Source of the DNA: Pirellulales bacterium
GTDB taxonomy: Bacteria; Planctomycetota; Planctomycetia; Pirellulales; JAEUIK01
Assembly (NCBI GenBank): GCA_019694435.1
Contig: JAIBBZ010000018.1
Location: 1 to 64,000 of the forward strand
Direction of reading: 5' to 3'
Length of the DNA stretch: 64,000 nucleotides
In this document: one piece after another, positions 1-7,716 of the stretch
Position numbering within the stretch: position 1 is the stretch's first letter
Layout of the letters: every line of letters starts with the position of its first letter
Position numbers and translations under genes: made by a program
The notes under the pieces: model-generated
Told to the model about the DNA's origin: nothing
Seen by the model: the letters and a program-made list of their open reading frames with translations, nothing else
Databases searched by the model: none

Positions 1-513
1 CGCGGGGAGCGGCAGGCCCTTTTGCAGCGCGCTGGGCAGGGTGAACAGGTTTTCCCAGCCGCTTTCGCGCGGGCGGTCGTCGACCATGACGTGAAACTGC
101 GAGGCGAAGATCAGGATGCCGATGCCGGAAAGCATGCCGTGAATCACGGCCGGCGACACGGCACGAAACCACTGGCCCAAGCGCAGCGCCGCCGCCAGCA
201 CCTGCAAGGCGCCAGCCACCGCGACCACCGTGCCCAGCACCGGCAGGCCCAACTCGCCGACGATCTGGTAGACGACGATCGTCAGGCCCGCGGCGGGGCC
301 GCTGACCTGCAGCGGCGAGCCTGCCAACGGGGCCACGACGAGCCCGCCCACAATGCCGGTGATCAAGCCTGCTGCGACCGGCACTCCCGAGGCGATCGCG
401 ATGCCCATGCACAGCGGCAGCGCCACCAGAAACACGACGATCGAGGCCAGGATATCCGCACGCCTCGGGGACGTTGAACGGCCGCCGGCCGCAGTCGAGG
501 CAGCACCCGACAT
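1..513 (-). CDS. SulP family anion permease, N-terminal part (runs off the window)
   Basis: The minus strand reads without a stop from an ATG at 513 to base 1, giving the first 171 residues. After about 17 polar residues come hydrophobic segments, then the SulP-type stretch around residues 67-72 (SPLQVSGP, then AAGLT) and VIHGMLSGIG near residue 125. These match the N-terminal membrane domain of SulP/SLC26 transporters, which carry sulfate, bicarbonate or other anions across the inner membrane. It lies 34 bp downstream of a beta-carbonic anhydrase gene on the same strand, so bicarbonate is a reasonable substrate guess, because carbonic anhydrase/SulP pairs and fusions are well known. The STAS domain expected at the C-terminus lies outside the window. 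Confidence 0.85.
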   Translation of the reverse strand, partial: MSGAASTAAGGRSTSPRRADILASIVVFLVALPLCMGIAIASGVPVAAGLITGIVGGLVVAPLAGSPLQVSGPAAGLTIVVYQIVGELGLPVLGTVVAVAGALQVLAAALRLGQWFRAVSPAVIHGMLSGIGILIFASQFHVMVDDRPRESGWENLFTLPSALQKGLPLPA

Positions 514-547
514 GGCTGGTCTCCCGAACCGCTCGCGGTGCGCAAGC

Positions 548-1231
548 TCAGGCTTGCGGTTTCGCCGGCGGGTTGTAGGGATGCGTGACGGGCAGCGGCG
601 ACGCCGGCCGCGAGATGTTGTCCAACTCGACAAAGCTGCCGCGAGTCTGGTCGTACTCGGCAACGATGCCGCGGCCGATGTCGTAATACCAGCCGTAGAC
701 GTGCAGATCGCCGCAAGCCAGCCGCGCCGCCACGCAAGGGTGCGTGCTGAGATTGTTCAATTGCACGAGCACGTTTTCTTCGGCTGTGCGGCGCGCGAGC
801 TCTTCGCCCTGCAGGCCCGGGTACTTGCGGCTCATGATCTGCCGCGTGGCTTCGGCATGCGAGAACCACTTGCTCACCGATGGCAGCGAGTCGCCCAGGT
901 GTTGCATGAGGGCCGTCATGGCGCCGCATTGGGAGTGGCCGCAGAGAATGATATTGCGGATGCCCAGGACTTCGATCGAATACTCGACGGTGGCGCCTTC
1001 GCCGCCGTTGGCCGAACCGTACGGCGGGATGATATTGCCCGCGTTACGAATCAGGAACAGTTCGCCCGGTTCGGTTTGCGTGATCAAATTGGGGTGAATC
1101 CGCGAATCGGCGCAGGTGATCATCAAGGCCTGCGGCTCTTGCTGTTTGGCCGCCAGCGATTCGAAGTAGGCCTGATGTTGCGGATAGATCTGCTCGCGAA
1201 ACGCGCGAATGCCTTGGAGAAGTTGCTCCAT
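548..1231 (-). CDS. Beta-class carbonic anhydrase
   Basis: Interconverts CO2 and bicarbonate with a zinc ion in the cytoplasm. The zinc-site residues of the beta class are all visible: C40 and D42 in CADSR (residues 40-44), then H99 and C102 in GHSQC. The length of 227 residues is normal for the family. The start at 1231 (MEQLLQGIRAF) is preferred over an upstream in-frame ATG at 1285, because the homologous part begins there and an AAGG lies about ten bases upstream. The SulP permease gene follows after 34 bp, so the two are probably co-transcribed. Family assignment is secure; physiological role (pH homeostasis, carboxylase supply or bicarbonate transport) is inference. Confidence 0.93.
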   Translation of the reverse strand: MEQLLQGIRAFREQIYPQHQAYFESLAAKQQEPQALMITCADSRIHPNLITQTEPGELFLIRNAGNIIPPYGSANGGEGATVEYSIEVLGIRNIILCGHSQCGAMTALMQHLGDSLPSVSKWFSHAEATRQIMSRKYPGLQGEELARRTAEENVLVQLNNLSTHPCVAARLACGDLHVYGWYYDIGRGIVAEYDQTRGSFVELDNISRPASPLPVTHPYNPPAKPQA

Positions 1232-1471
1232 GAGACGAGCCCTTGGAAAAGATTGACGCGTGCCGAAAACGTGGCATTGGCGCAAAGGCGAACGTCTGCG
1301 CGACGGGCCGTCTGCGTGTTACGAACGATGCCGAGCACTTGGTTCCGCCGCCTCGAACGAGGCGACATACCTTAAGGAATCTTAACATTAAGGCGGCGGC
1401 GAGTACACCCGAGTTTTCCGCGCAAGCAGACAATCTCCGCAATTTTCCCGGAAAACTGCTAAGGGCGCTAT

Positions 1472-2536
1472 CTATCCGCGCCACTGCACGCTGCGCGGAC
1501 CGGCCACGATCTCGCCGATCGTGCTGGTCTCGTAGCCCAGCCCCTCGAGTTGATGGCGAATGCTTTCGGCGTAATACGGGCTGACGGCCATCACCAGGCC
1601 CAGGCCCATGTTGAACACCCGTTCCATCTCCTCCGGATCGACGTCGCCCAGCCGCGCCAACCAGGGAAACACCGGCGGCACGGGCCAAGAGCCGCGATCG
1701 ATGATCGCGCTGCACCCCTCGGGCAGGATTCGCTCGAAGTTCTCGAAAAGCCCCCCCCCGGTGATGTGAGCGATCCCGTGGACCACGCTCTTGACGGTGT
1801 AGTGGTCGAGCACCGCTTTGACCGCGCGGGCATAGATCCGCGTCGGGGTCAGCAGGGCCTCGCCCACGGTCTGACCGAGCTCGTCGATCGGCTCGTCAAT
1901 CGCCAGCCGCGCTTGCTCGAAGACGATCTTGCGCACCAGGCTATAGCCGTTCGAATGCAGCCCGGACGAGGCGATGCCCAGCAGCACGTCGCCGGCGGCG
2001 ATGGCGCGGCCGTCGATCATGCGTGCCCGCTCGACGACGCCGACGCAGAACCCGGCGAGGTCGTAGTCACCGCGGGCATACAAGTCGGGCATGATGGCGG
2101 TCTCGCCGCCCAGTAGCGCGCAGTCGCTTTCGACGCACCCGTCGCTGATGCCCGAGACGATCTGCTCGAGCAGCTCCGGGTCGTCGTGCGACATCGCCAC
2201 GTAGTCGAGAAAGAACAAGGGCTCTGCGCCGCAGCACAAGGCGTCGTTGACGCTCATGGCCACCAGGTCGATGCCGACCGTGCTGTGCCGCGCGGCGAGC
2301 AGCGCCACCTTGAGCTTGGTGCCGACGCCGTCGGTGCACGAGACCAGCACCGGATCGCGATACTGGCGACGAAACAGCGGGCTCTCGAAGTCCAACTGAA
2401 ACAGGCCGGCAAAGCCCCCGGGCAGCGGCAATACGCGCGGCGACTGCGTGCGTCGCATCAACCGGGGTAGTCTCGACATCGACTCGCGATAGATGTCGAG
2501 ATTGACGCCCGCGTCCTTGTAAGTCGTTTTTGCCAT
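1472..2536 (-). CDS. purM: Phosphoribosylformylglycinamidine cyclo-ligase (AIR synthetase)
   Basis: Catalyses ATP-dependent ring closure of FGAM to aminoimidazole ribonucleotide, the fifth step of de novo purine synthesis. The protein has 354 residues, the usual PurM length. Diagnostic PurM segments are present: DGVGTK (residues 69-74), DLVAMSVND (90-98), LGGETA (142-147) and [11 protein letters not shown] near residue 200. The start [11 protein letters not shown] is the standard PurM N-terminus. It stands alone in the window rather than in a pur operon, as is common in planctomycetes. A short hairpin (GGGGCT/AGCCCC, about 2567-2587) lies in its 5' leader; whether this is functional is unknown. 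Confidence 0.97.
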   Translation of the reverse strand: MAKTTYKDAGVNLDIYRESMSRLPRLMRRTQSPRVLPLPGGFAGLFQLDFESPLFRRQYRDPVLVSCTDGVGTKLKVALLAARHSTVGIDLVAMSVNDALCCGAEPLFFLDYVAMSHDDPELLEQIVSGISDGCVESDCALLGGETAIMPDLYARGDYDLAGFCVGVVERARMIDGRAIAAGDVLLGIASSGLHSNGYSLVRKIVFEQARLAIDEPIDELGQTVGEALLTPTRIYARAVKAVLDHYTVKSVVHGIAHITGGGLFENFERILPEGCSAIIDRGSWPVPPVFPWLARLGDVDPEEMERVFNMGLGLVMAVSPYYAESIRHQLEGLGYETSTIGEIVAGPRSVQWRG

Positions 2537-2681
2537 GAAAGTTCCGTCACGCCGCAGTCAGGCTGCAAGGGGCTGATTTTAGGAGCCCCCCGCGCGGAGT
2601 GTCAAACGGCCCGCGCGACACGCTACGGCCACACTGCGTAGAATCACCCGTGACCTGCTCACGAACCAATTGGGGCCGCGA

Positions 2682-3458
2682 ATGATTCGCCTGCAGCATG
2701 TTACGCAGCATTACGGCGTGCGGCCGGTGCTGCGCGACGTCGATCTCGAGATTCCCGCGGGCGGGCTCGTCGCCGTCGTCGGGCCGAACGGGATGGGCAA
2801 ATCGACGCTGTTGCGCGTCGTCGCGGGCCTGCTCGAACCGCAAGTCGGCCATTGCGAGATCGACGGCCTGCGCCGCCGCAGTTCGGAGGCCAACGAGTTG
2901 GCCATTCGTCGCCGCGTCGCCTACCTGCCCGACCATCCCTGGCTACCGCTCAATCGCACGGGACGCGAGTTCCTCTTGGCCGTCGGCCAGCTTTACGGCG
3001 TTGAATCATCGCGGCTGTTCGATCATGTCGACCGGCTGTTTGCGCTGTTCGATCTGGGTCGCGAAAGCGACTGGCCGATCGGCGGCTACTCGAACGGCCA
3101 GAAGAAGAAAGTGGCCATCGCCGCCGTGTTGGCGACTGACGCGCCGATCTTGCTGATGGACGAACTGTTCGGCGGCGGGCTCGATCCGGCGGGCGTCATC
3201 GCGCTCAAACGGGTGCTGCGGCATCTCGCCGCGCGCGACGATGTCACCGTGCTGATGTCGGCGCCGGCGCCCGAGCTGCTCGAAGAGTTCGCCGAGCGGG
3301 TGATCGTCTTGCAAGAAGGCCGGGTGCTGGCCTACGACACGCCGGCGCGTCTGTGCGAGCAGGCCGGCAAATCGAGCCTCGCCGCGGCCCTGGAAAGGCT
3401 CGTGTTTCCCGAGGCGCAAAGCCACATCGAGGCTTACCTTCGCGGAGAGCAGCGATGA
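2682..3458 (+). CDS. ABC transporter ATP-binding protein (non-canonical switch region)
   Basis: ATPase subunit of an ABC-2-like exporter whose membrane partner overlaps its stop codon by 4 bp (ATGA). Walker A is GPNGMGKS (residues 34-41), the signature is SNGQ (137-140) in place of SGGQ, and Walker B ends D160-E161 followed by LFGGGLDP rather than PTSGLDP. The switch histidine that normally follows the TVL-I-S stretch is missing: the sequence reads LMSAPAPELLEE, with proline (P195) where His is expected. The length of 258 residues is normal. The ATG at 2682 is chosen; a TTG four codons upstream is possible. Substrate unknown. Activity may be altered, since the H-loop supports ATP hydrolysis in well-studied family members. 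Confidence 0.88.
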   Translation: MIRLQHVTQHYGVRPVLRDVDLEIPAGGLVAVVGPNGMGKSTLLRVVAGLLEPQVGHCEIDGLRRRSSEANELAIRRRVAYLPDHPWLPLNRTGREFLLAVGQLYGVESSRLFDHVDRLFALFDLGRESDWPIGGYSNGQKKKVAIAAVLATDAPILLMDELFGGGLDPAGVIALKRVLRHLAARDDVTVLMSAPAPELLEEFAERVIVLQEGRVLAYDTPARLCEQAGKSSLAAALERLVFPEAQSHIEAYLRGEQR

Positions 3459-4660
3459 CTGCCCGCGCGGTCGCGGCCAGCTTTCGCCGCTGGATGCGCG
3501 TCGTACTGCCGCCGCCGGCCCTGCTGGCCATCGCCTGCACAATGTGGCTGCTCTTCAGCGTCTGGCCGTTGGGCCTGAATGCGCTCTTTTTTTTCTGGTC
3601 CGGCGACAGCCATCGCTGCTTTTCGCTCGAGCAGGTTCGGGAGCTGGCCCGCCCCGGGATGCGGATTCTTTCCTACGTGTTGATGGTCTTGTATGGGCTC
3701 TATCGCGTCTTCTGGTTTCATCCCACTTACTGGCAGGCGTATCGCGAATGGATGCTCGCGACGCCCTGGACTCGGCGCGATCCCTTGCCTCTCGGCCCTG
3801 TGCACCTCGTGCCGCAAGACGCCGTGGTGTGGCTGTCGTTGGGGGCGGCGAATTACGTCTGGCTGGGCAACTCGCTGTGGTTCGAAACAGCGTTGGCGCT
3901 GGTCATCGGCTGGCTCGTGGCGGCGTTGCCGACGCTCATCGATTGCGAGGCCTATGCTTCTGCCTACGGCGTCGCGTTCCTGCTCATAGCGCTGCTCTTT
4001 CAACACAAGTTGCCTACCAACGTGGCCCTGCTCGTCGCGATCGCCTACGCGATCGCCTGGTGGGGCCTGCACATGTCGATGGCTCGGTTCCCTTGGCCGG
4101 TGCATCGCTATCCCAAGCTTCGCCTGGTCAGAAATTCAGGTCGCGAAGCGGGCGCCGCCGAAGGGATCTGGCCCTGGAACCGGCTCGTCCCGGTCGACGG
4201 CGACTTGGATTCTCTCGGCCTGGCGCGCCCCGAGGTGGTGCTCTTACCGCTCTTGGTCACCGCCTTCCTGTCGCTTACGGCTCTCGATGTATCGGGCGAG
4301 ACCGAAATCCGGGTGCCGCAATTGGGAATCGGCCTCATCGCGGCAGTCGTGAGGCTCTTCTTCTACATTCACGCCTATTTGCCGACGATCAGCGTGGCTG
4401 GCCGCATCCGCACCGGACGCCTTTGGATGCCGCGCCATGACGTCGTCTACCTCGCGCCTGTGGCGACCGTCCTGACGACATTGTTCGGTCCGTGGGTGCT
4501 CAGGGAGCTGGGCTGCGGCCACTTTGCAGCCTGCCTGATCGCAAATTGGTTGAGCCTGACGATCGTCCTGGGATTTCCGCCCAGCCTGCGGGCCTGGCAA
4601 TTCACCGGGCAACACCGGATCGTCGCCGGATCGCGCGCCGCGCAGTTCGCCGAAGTCTAG
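3455..4660 (+). CDS. ABC transporter membrane subunit (putative permease)
   Basis: Membrane protein of 401 residues rich in hydrophobic segments; roughly ten can be seen, grouped before residue 200 and again from about 255 onward, with a hydrophilic stretch between. Its ATG sits inside the stop codon of the ATPase gene (ATGA overlap), which implies translational coupling and makes it the partner permease. I do not recognise a specific family beyond a general ABC-2/exporter-like look, so the substrate is unknown. The gene ends 18 bp before a convergent metallopeptidase gene. The same upstream-ATPase/downstream-permease layout occurs again at 58.2-60.0 kb, but the two permeases are not obviously similar. 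Confidence 0.75.
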   Translation: MTARAVAASFRRWMRVVLPPPALLAIACTMWLLFSVWPLGLNALFFFWSGDSHRCFSLEQVRELARPGMRILSYVLMVLYGLYRVFWFHPTYWQAYREWMLATPWTRRDPLPLGPVHLVPQDAVVWLSLGAANYVWLGNSLWFETALALVIGWLVAALPTLIDCEAYASAYGVAFLLIALLFQHKLPTNVALLVAIAYAIAWWGLHMSMARFPWPVHRYPKLRLVRNSGREAGAAEGIWPWNRLVPVDGDLDSLGLARPEVVLLPLLVTAFLSLTALDVSGETEIRVPQLGIGLIAAVVRLFFYIHAYLPTISVAGRIRTGRLWMPRHDVVYLAPVATVLTTLFGPWVLRELGCGHFAACLIANWLSLTIVLGFPPSLRAWQFTGQHRIVAGSRAAQFAEV

Positions 4661-4678
4661 GCACCGCGTCGCGGGCGC

Positions 4679-5851
4679 CTATCGCCGCAAGGGCGACATC
4701 TGCGGCACGGCAGCTTCGAGAAACACTGGCGCCTGGGGCGTAGCGGCCGCGGCAACACGCGGCGGACTCGCCTGGCCGGTGGCGGCCTGGTCACGGCTCC
4801 ATTCGAGAATCACCTGGCCTGCGCCGTTCGGCGCGGCGTTGGCGGCCAACTGTTCGCCGGCCGGGGGTGTGGACGGAGCGGCTGGCGAGGCATTCGGCCC
4901 ACTAGGACGCCAGGCGGCGTTGTCGTCGGCATCCGTCGCGGGCAACGCGGCTTGGGTCGTCGCCAAGGGCCCGCGCCCGCGGCGATCGTACACGCTGGCC
5001 GTGGCTTCCGGAGTCGGCGCCGTGTCGGCGCTTTGTCCGCGGTAGATGCGGTTGCCCGCGTTCGTACCGCTGACCAATTGCACGCCGCTGTCGCGGCCGC
5101 GCAGCGCGACGGGCACCGGCATGGGCGAGCCTTGGCGCACCCAATCGAGCCAGGTGGTCTGCAGTTGGCCGAGATCATTGAAGCCGTAGTGCATCGCGAC
5201 GGCCTCGCTCCAGCGCCGGCCATCGAGGCCATCTTTGACGAACCGCATGAACTCACGCTTGCCGCCTTGATCGATCAAGTAGCTGGCCAGCGAATGGCCC
5301 TGCGAGTAGAGCGGCAGGATGTCGGCCGGATAGTCTTTCATCGCGAACATCTTGCTGAACGCGATGCCGCGGCCGGTCTGCAAGAACTCGATCAGCATCC
5401 GGCCCTGTTTGCGGCGCTCGCTGTTGTGCTCGACGGTCGTGCAAGCGCCTTCGTCGGCCCACCGCGGCAGCGGCTGGCGGAAATGGCTGGCGAAGATCGT
5501 ATGCGTCACTTCGTGCGGCAGCACCGAGTCGAGGATCCGGTCGGGCGGGCCCTGAATTTGCATGTCCCAGCCGAAGACCTCGCCGCGGTCGAAGACAAAG
5601 CTCGTGGCTCCGCCGGCGCCGAGATTCTCGGCCACGCTGACCCGGATCGGACAAGGCTGGACCCAGTTGGGCATCGCCTGGCCGAGCCATTCGATGGCCA
5701 GGTCGCGGCGATATTGTTCGGCCGTATCGCCGACGGCGCGGGCAAATTCGTCGGTCGGGGCTTGGACGACAAAATTCGGCGTGCGATAGCTGGCGCCACA
5801 CAACATCAACAGGGTCGCGGCGCACGCGACCCGAACCAGGCGAGCTTCCAT
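4679..5851 (-). CDS. Secreted gluzincin-type metallopeptidase (peptidase MA-like)
   Basis: Exported protein of 390 residues with an N-terminal hydrophobic stretch (residues 5-20) that ends near a cysteine, so it could be a signal peptide or a lipoprotein signal. A zinc peptidase motif HEVTH is at 113-117, and the third ligand is likely E134 in WADEG, the arrangement of gluzincins such as the peptidase MA-like family. The last 130 residues are Ala/Pro/Thr-rich, low-complexity and probably unstructured. It is convergent with the ABC exporter genes. Proteins of this shape, with a metallopeptidase domain and a disordered tail, are common in planctomycetes, but the substrate is not known. Confidence 0.78.
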   Translation of the reverse strand: MEARLVRVACAATLLMLCGASYRTPNFVVQAPTDEFARAVGDTAEQYRRDLAIEWLGQAMPNWVQPCPIRVSVAENLGAGGATSFVFDRGEVFGWDMQIQGPPDRILDSVLPHEVTHTIFASHFRQPLPRWADEGACTTVEHNSERRKQGRMLIEFLQTGRGIAFSKMFAMKDYPADILPLYSQGHSLASYLIDQGGKREFMRFVKDGLDGRRWSEAVAMHYGFNDLGQLQTTWLDWVRQGSPMPVPVALRGRDSGVQLVSGTNAGNRIYRGQSADTAPTPEATASVYDRRGRGPLATTQAALPATDADDNAAWRPSGPNASPAAPSTPPAGEQLAANAAPNGAGQVILEWSRDQAATGQASPPRVAAAATPQAPVFLEAAVPQMSPLRR

Positions 5852-6154
5852 GCCCGAATGTTCCTTCCTGCTTCCTGCAGTGAACCGTTGCCCCGCAGTC
5901 CTGCGGTGACGGTGACCGGCTCGACCGAGTCGTGCAAATCGCGAGCCGGCGAGGCCTGCGTCGTATTCCCCCGTAACCGCAGGCGACCGCCAAGGCGGCT
6001 GGTCACCTGCGCTTGCGCCTTGACCGACGTGCGTGACTTCGTCCCCGCGGCGAATGCCGGACTCACGCTCGTTTGTAAGGTTTGCAGAGCGTAACCACCG
6101 GCGCCAGACGGGCCTAGCCCAGATGGGCGCCAGCAGCTAGCACCGCGCTGCAGA
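5852..6154. other. Gene-free interval upstream of the metallopeptidase
   Basis: About 300 bases between two minus-strand genes. I see no credible reading frame, no clear -35/-10 pair and no hairpin with a T-tract. It presumably holds the promoter of the metallopeptidase gene and the 3' end of the MutT transcript. Confidence 0.5.
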
Positions 6155-6559
6155 TCACCGAGAAATCAAGCCTGCGCGCCGCAGTTCGTCGAGCAGCGGT
6201 GCGTTGGCCGGCGGGAAGCACAGCCGTTCGAGCCGCGCCGCGCGCAGCCACGCAAAGGGAAACCGCGGCGGGCGCATGTCGCCGCGAACGCGCGCGAGGA
6301 TGAAATGCAGCTCGACGTGGCCGTGCGGATAGACGTGCTGCGTGGTGAGCAGCTCGCGGACCGGTTCGACGTCGAGGCCCGTCTCTTCGCGCGTTTCGCG
6401 CACGGCCGCGGCGTCCGGCGTTTCGCCGGTCTCGATCTTGCCGCCGGGAAATTCGTAGTAGCCGGCCAAGGGCTTGCCCTCGGGCCGTACGCCGACGAGC
6501 GCCCAATCGCCGTCGAGCACGAGGGCGACCGCAATTTGCTGGGGCTCGGCACGCGTCAT
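6155..6559 (-). CDS. MutT-type Nudix hydrolase ((deoxy)nucleoside triphosphate pyrophosphohydrolase)
   Basis: A 134-residue protein with a complete Nudix box at residues 40-62 (G40, E46, R54-E55, E58-E59, G61), fitting GX5EX7REUXEEXGU. The N-terminal IAVALVLDGDWALVG and the GYYEFPGGK entry into the box are typical of MutT enzymes that hydrolyse 8-oxo-dGTP, which removes oxidised nucleotides from the pool. The start at 6559 (MTRAEPQQ) places the homologous part close to the N-terminus; an in-frame ATG at 6610 would overlap fabI. It lies 19 bp downstream of fabI on the same strand, so the two are probably co-transcribed. Substrate preference cannot be read from sequence alone. Confidence 0.9.
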   Translation of the reverse strand: MTRAEPQQIAVALVLDGDWALVGVRPEGKPLAGYYEFPGGKIETGETPDAAAVRETREETGLDVEPVRELLTTQHVYPHGHVELHFILARVRGDMRPPRFPFAWLRAARLERLCFPPANAPLLDELRRAGLISR

Positions 6560-6578
6560 GAAACGGCCGCTCTGCGGT

Positions 6579-7412
6579 TCACGCGCCGCGCAACTGATCC
6601 TTGAAGCCATCGAGCAGTCGGCCCGGCGCGCCCATGGCGTTGTAGCCGCCGTCGATGTGCAGGATTTCGCCGGTGATGCCGTTGCTCATGTCGGACAACA
6701 AGAATCCGGCCGTCCGGCCCACTTCCTCATGCGTGATGTTGCGCCCGAGCGGGGCCATCTTTTCGTAGAGCAGCAACATATCGTCGACACCCGCCCCTCG
6801 CCCGGCAAGGGTGCGCAACGGGCCTGCACTCACGGCGTTGACCCGAATTCCGCGCGGCCCCAGGTCGTAGGCCAGATATTTGACGATCGCGTCGAGCGTG
6901 GCTTTGCAGACCCCCATCAGGTTGTAGCCGGGCACGCACTTTTCGCCGCCGAAGTAGGTCATCGTCACGACGCTCGCGCCGTCGTTCAGCACGCCGGCCG
7001 CGGCCCGGGTCACCGCCATCAGGCTGTACGCGCTAATCTCCATCGCCAGCGTGAAGCCCGCGCGGCTCGCCTCGAGCGTCGGGCACTTGAGGTCTTCGAG
7101 CGGGGCGAAAGCGATCGAGTGGACCAGGAAATCGAGCTTGCCGAAGGTGGCGGCGGCCTTGTCCATCACCGCCGCGATATCGGCGTCGTTCTGGACGTCG
7201 AGCGGTTCGAGAAAACGGGCATTCGGCGCGACGTCGGTCAGTTGCGCGACGCGGCGGCGATTGCGCTGCCGGGTATCGTCGGGACGGTCGGGCAGGTGCG
7301 TGAAGCCGCACAGCGCCCCCTCGGCCATCACGAAATCGGCGATCGACCAGGCGATCGAGTTTTCGTTGGCTACCCCGAGAATCAAGCCTTTCTTGCCGTC
7401 GAACAGTCCCAT
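6579..7412 (-). CDS. fabI: Enoyl-[acyl-carrier-protein] reductase (NADH), FabI type
   Basis: Last reductive step of each fatty-acid elongation cycle. This 277-residue short-chain dehydrogenase-fold protein starts MGLFDGKKGLILGVANENSIAW-type, the FabI cofactor-binding N-terminus. FabI catalytic residues are Y153, Y163 and K170 (Y-x6-K). The downstream RVNAVSAGPLRTLA and the C-terminal NGITGEILHIDGGYN segments are hallmark FabI. The start at 7412 is chosen because homology begins there; upstream in-frame codons would add about 35 unrelated residues. It is followed by the MutT gene and is divergent from the sigma-54 activator gene. It belongs to the triclosan-type enzyme class, with no FabK or FabV features. 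Confidence 0.96.
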   Translation of the reverse strand: MGLFDGKKGLILGVANENSIAWSIADFVMAEGALCGFTHLPDRPDDTRQRNRRRVAQLTDVAPNARFLEPLDVQNDADIAAVMDKAAATFGKLDFLVHSIAFAPLEDLKCPTLEASRAGFTLAMEISAYSLMAVTRAAAGVLNDGASVVTMTYFGGEKCVPGYNLMGVCKATLDAIVKYLAYDLGPRGIRVNAVSAGPLRTLAGRGAGVDDMLLLYEKMAPLGRNITHEEVGRTAGFLLSDMSNGITGEILHIDGGYNAMGAPGRLLDGFKDQLRGA

Positions 7413-7716
7413 GATTGCAATACTCCGCGGTCGAGGCGCCAGGGGGCCGGCGGAGGGCCCTTGAATCCCTCCGTGGGCGTGCCGGCGTAGGATATCGCCC
7501 CCACAGCAACGAGACAACGACGCTCCGGCCCGCGCCGCAAATTCGATACAGCCCGGTAGCTATTCTCCAAGCGCAGCCGCCCAGGGAATGCATCAGTCGT
7601 TTTCAAGAATTTTGTCTTTTCGACGACAAACCCTATAACGCTGTGTGTCGTATTGATTGAGATGAGCCGGCCCCGGAGGTGCGGCTCGAACTCGGGTGCC
7701 GCCGGGAGAAGTCGCC
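7413..7716. promoter_or_regulatory. Divergent intergenic region between fabI and a sigma-54 activator
   Basis: About 300 bases separating two divergently transcribed genes, so both promoters must lie here. The right part (about 7600-7660) is AT-richer than its surroundings. I cannot point to a convincing -12/-24 or -35/-10 element. No coding frame is supported. A purine-rich GGGAGAAG at about 7703-7710 is the likely ribosome binding site for the GTG start at 7717. Confidence 0.5.
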
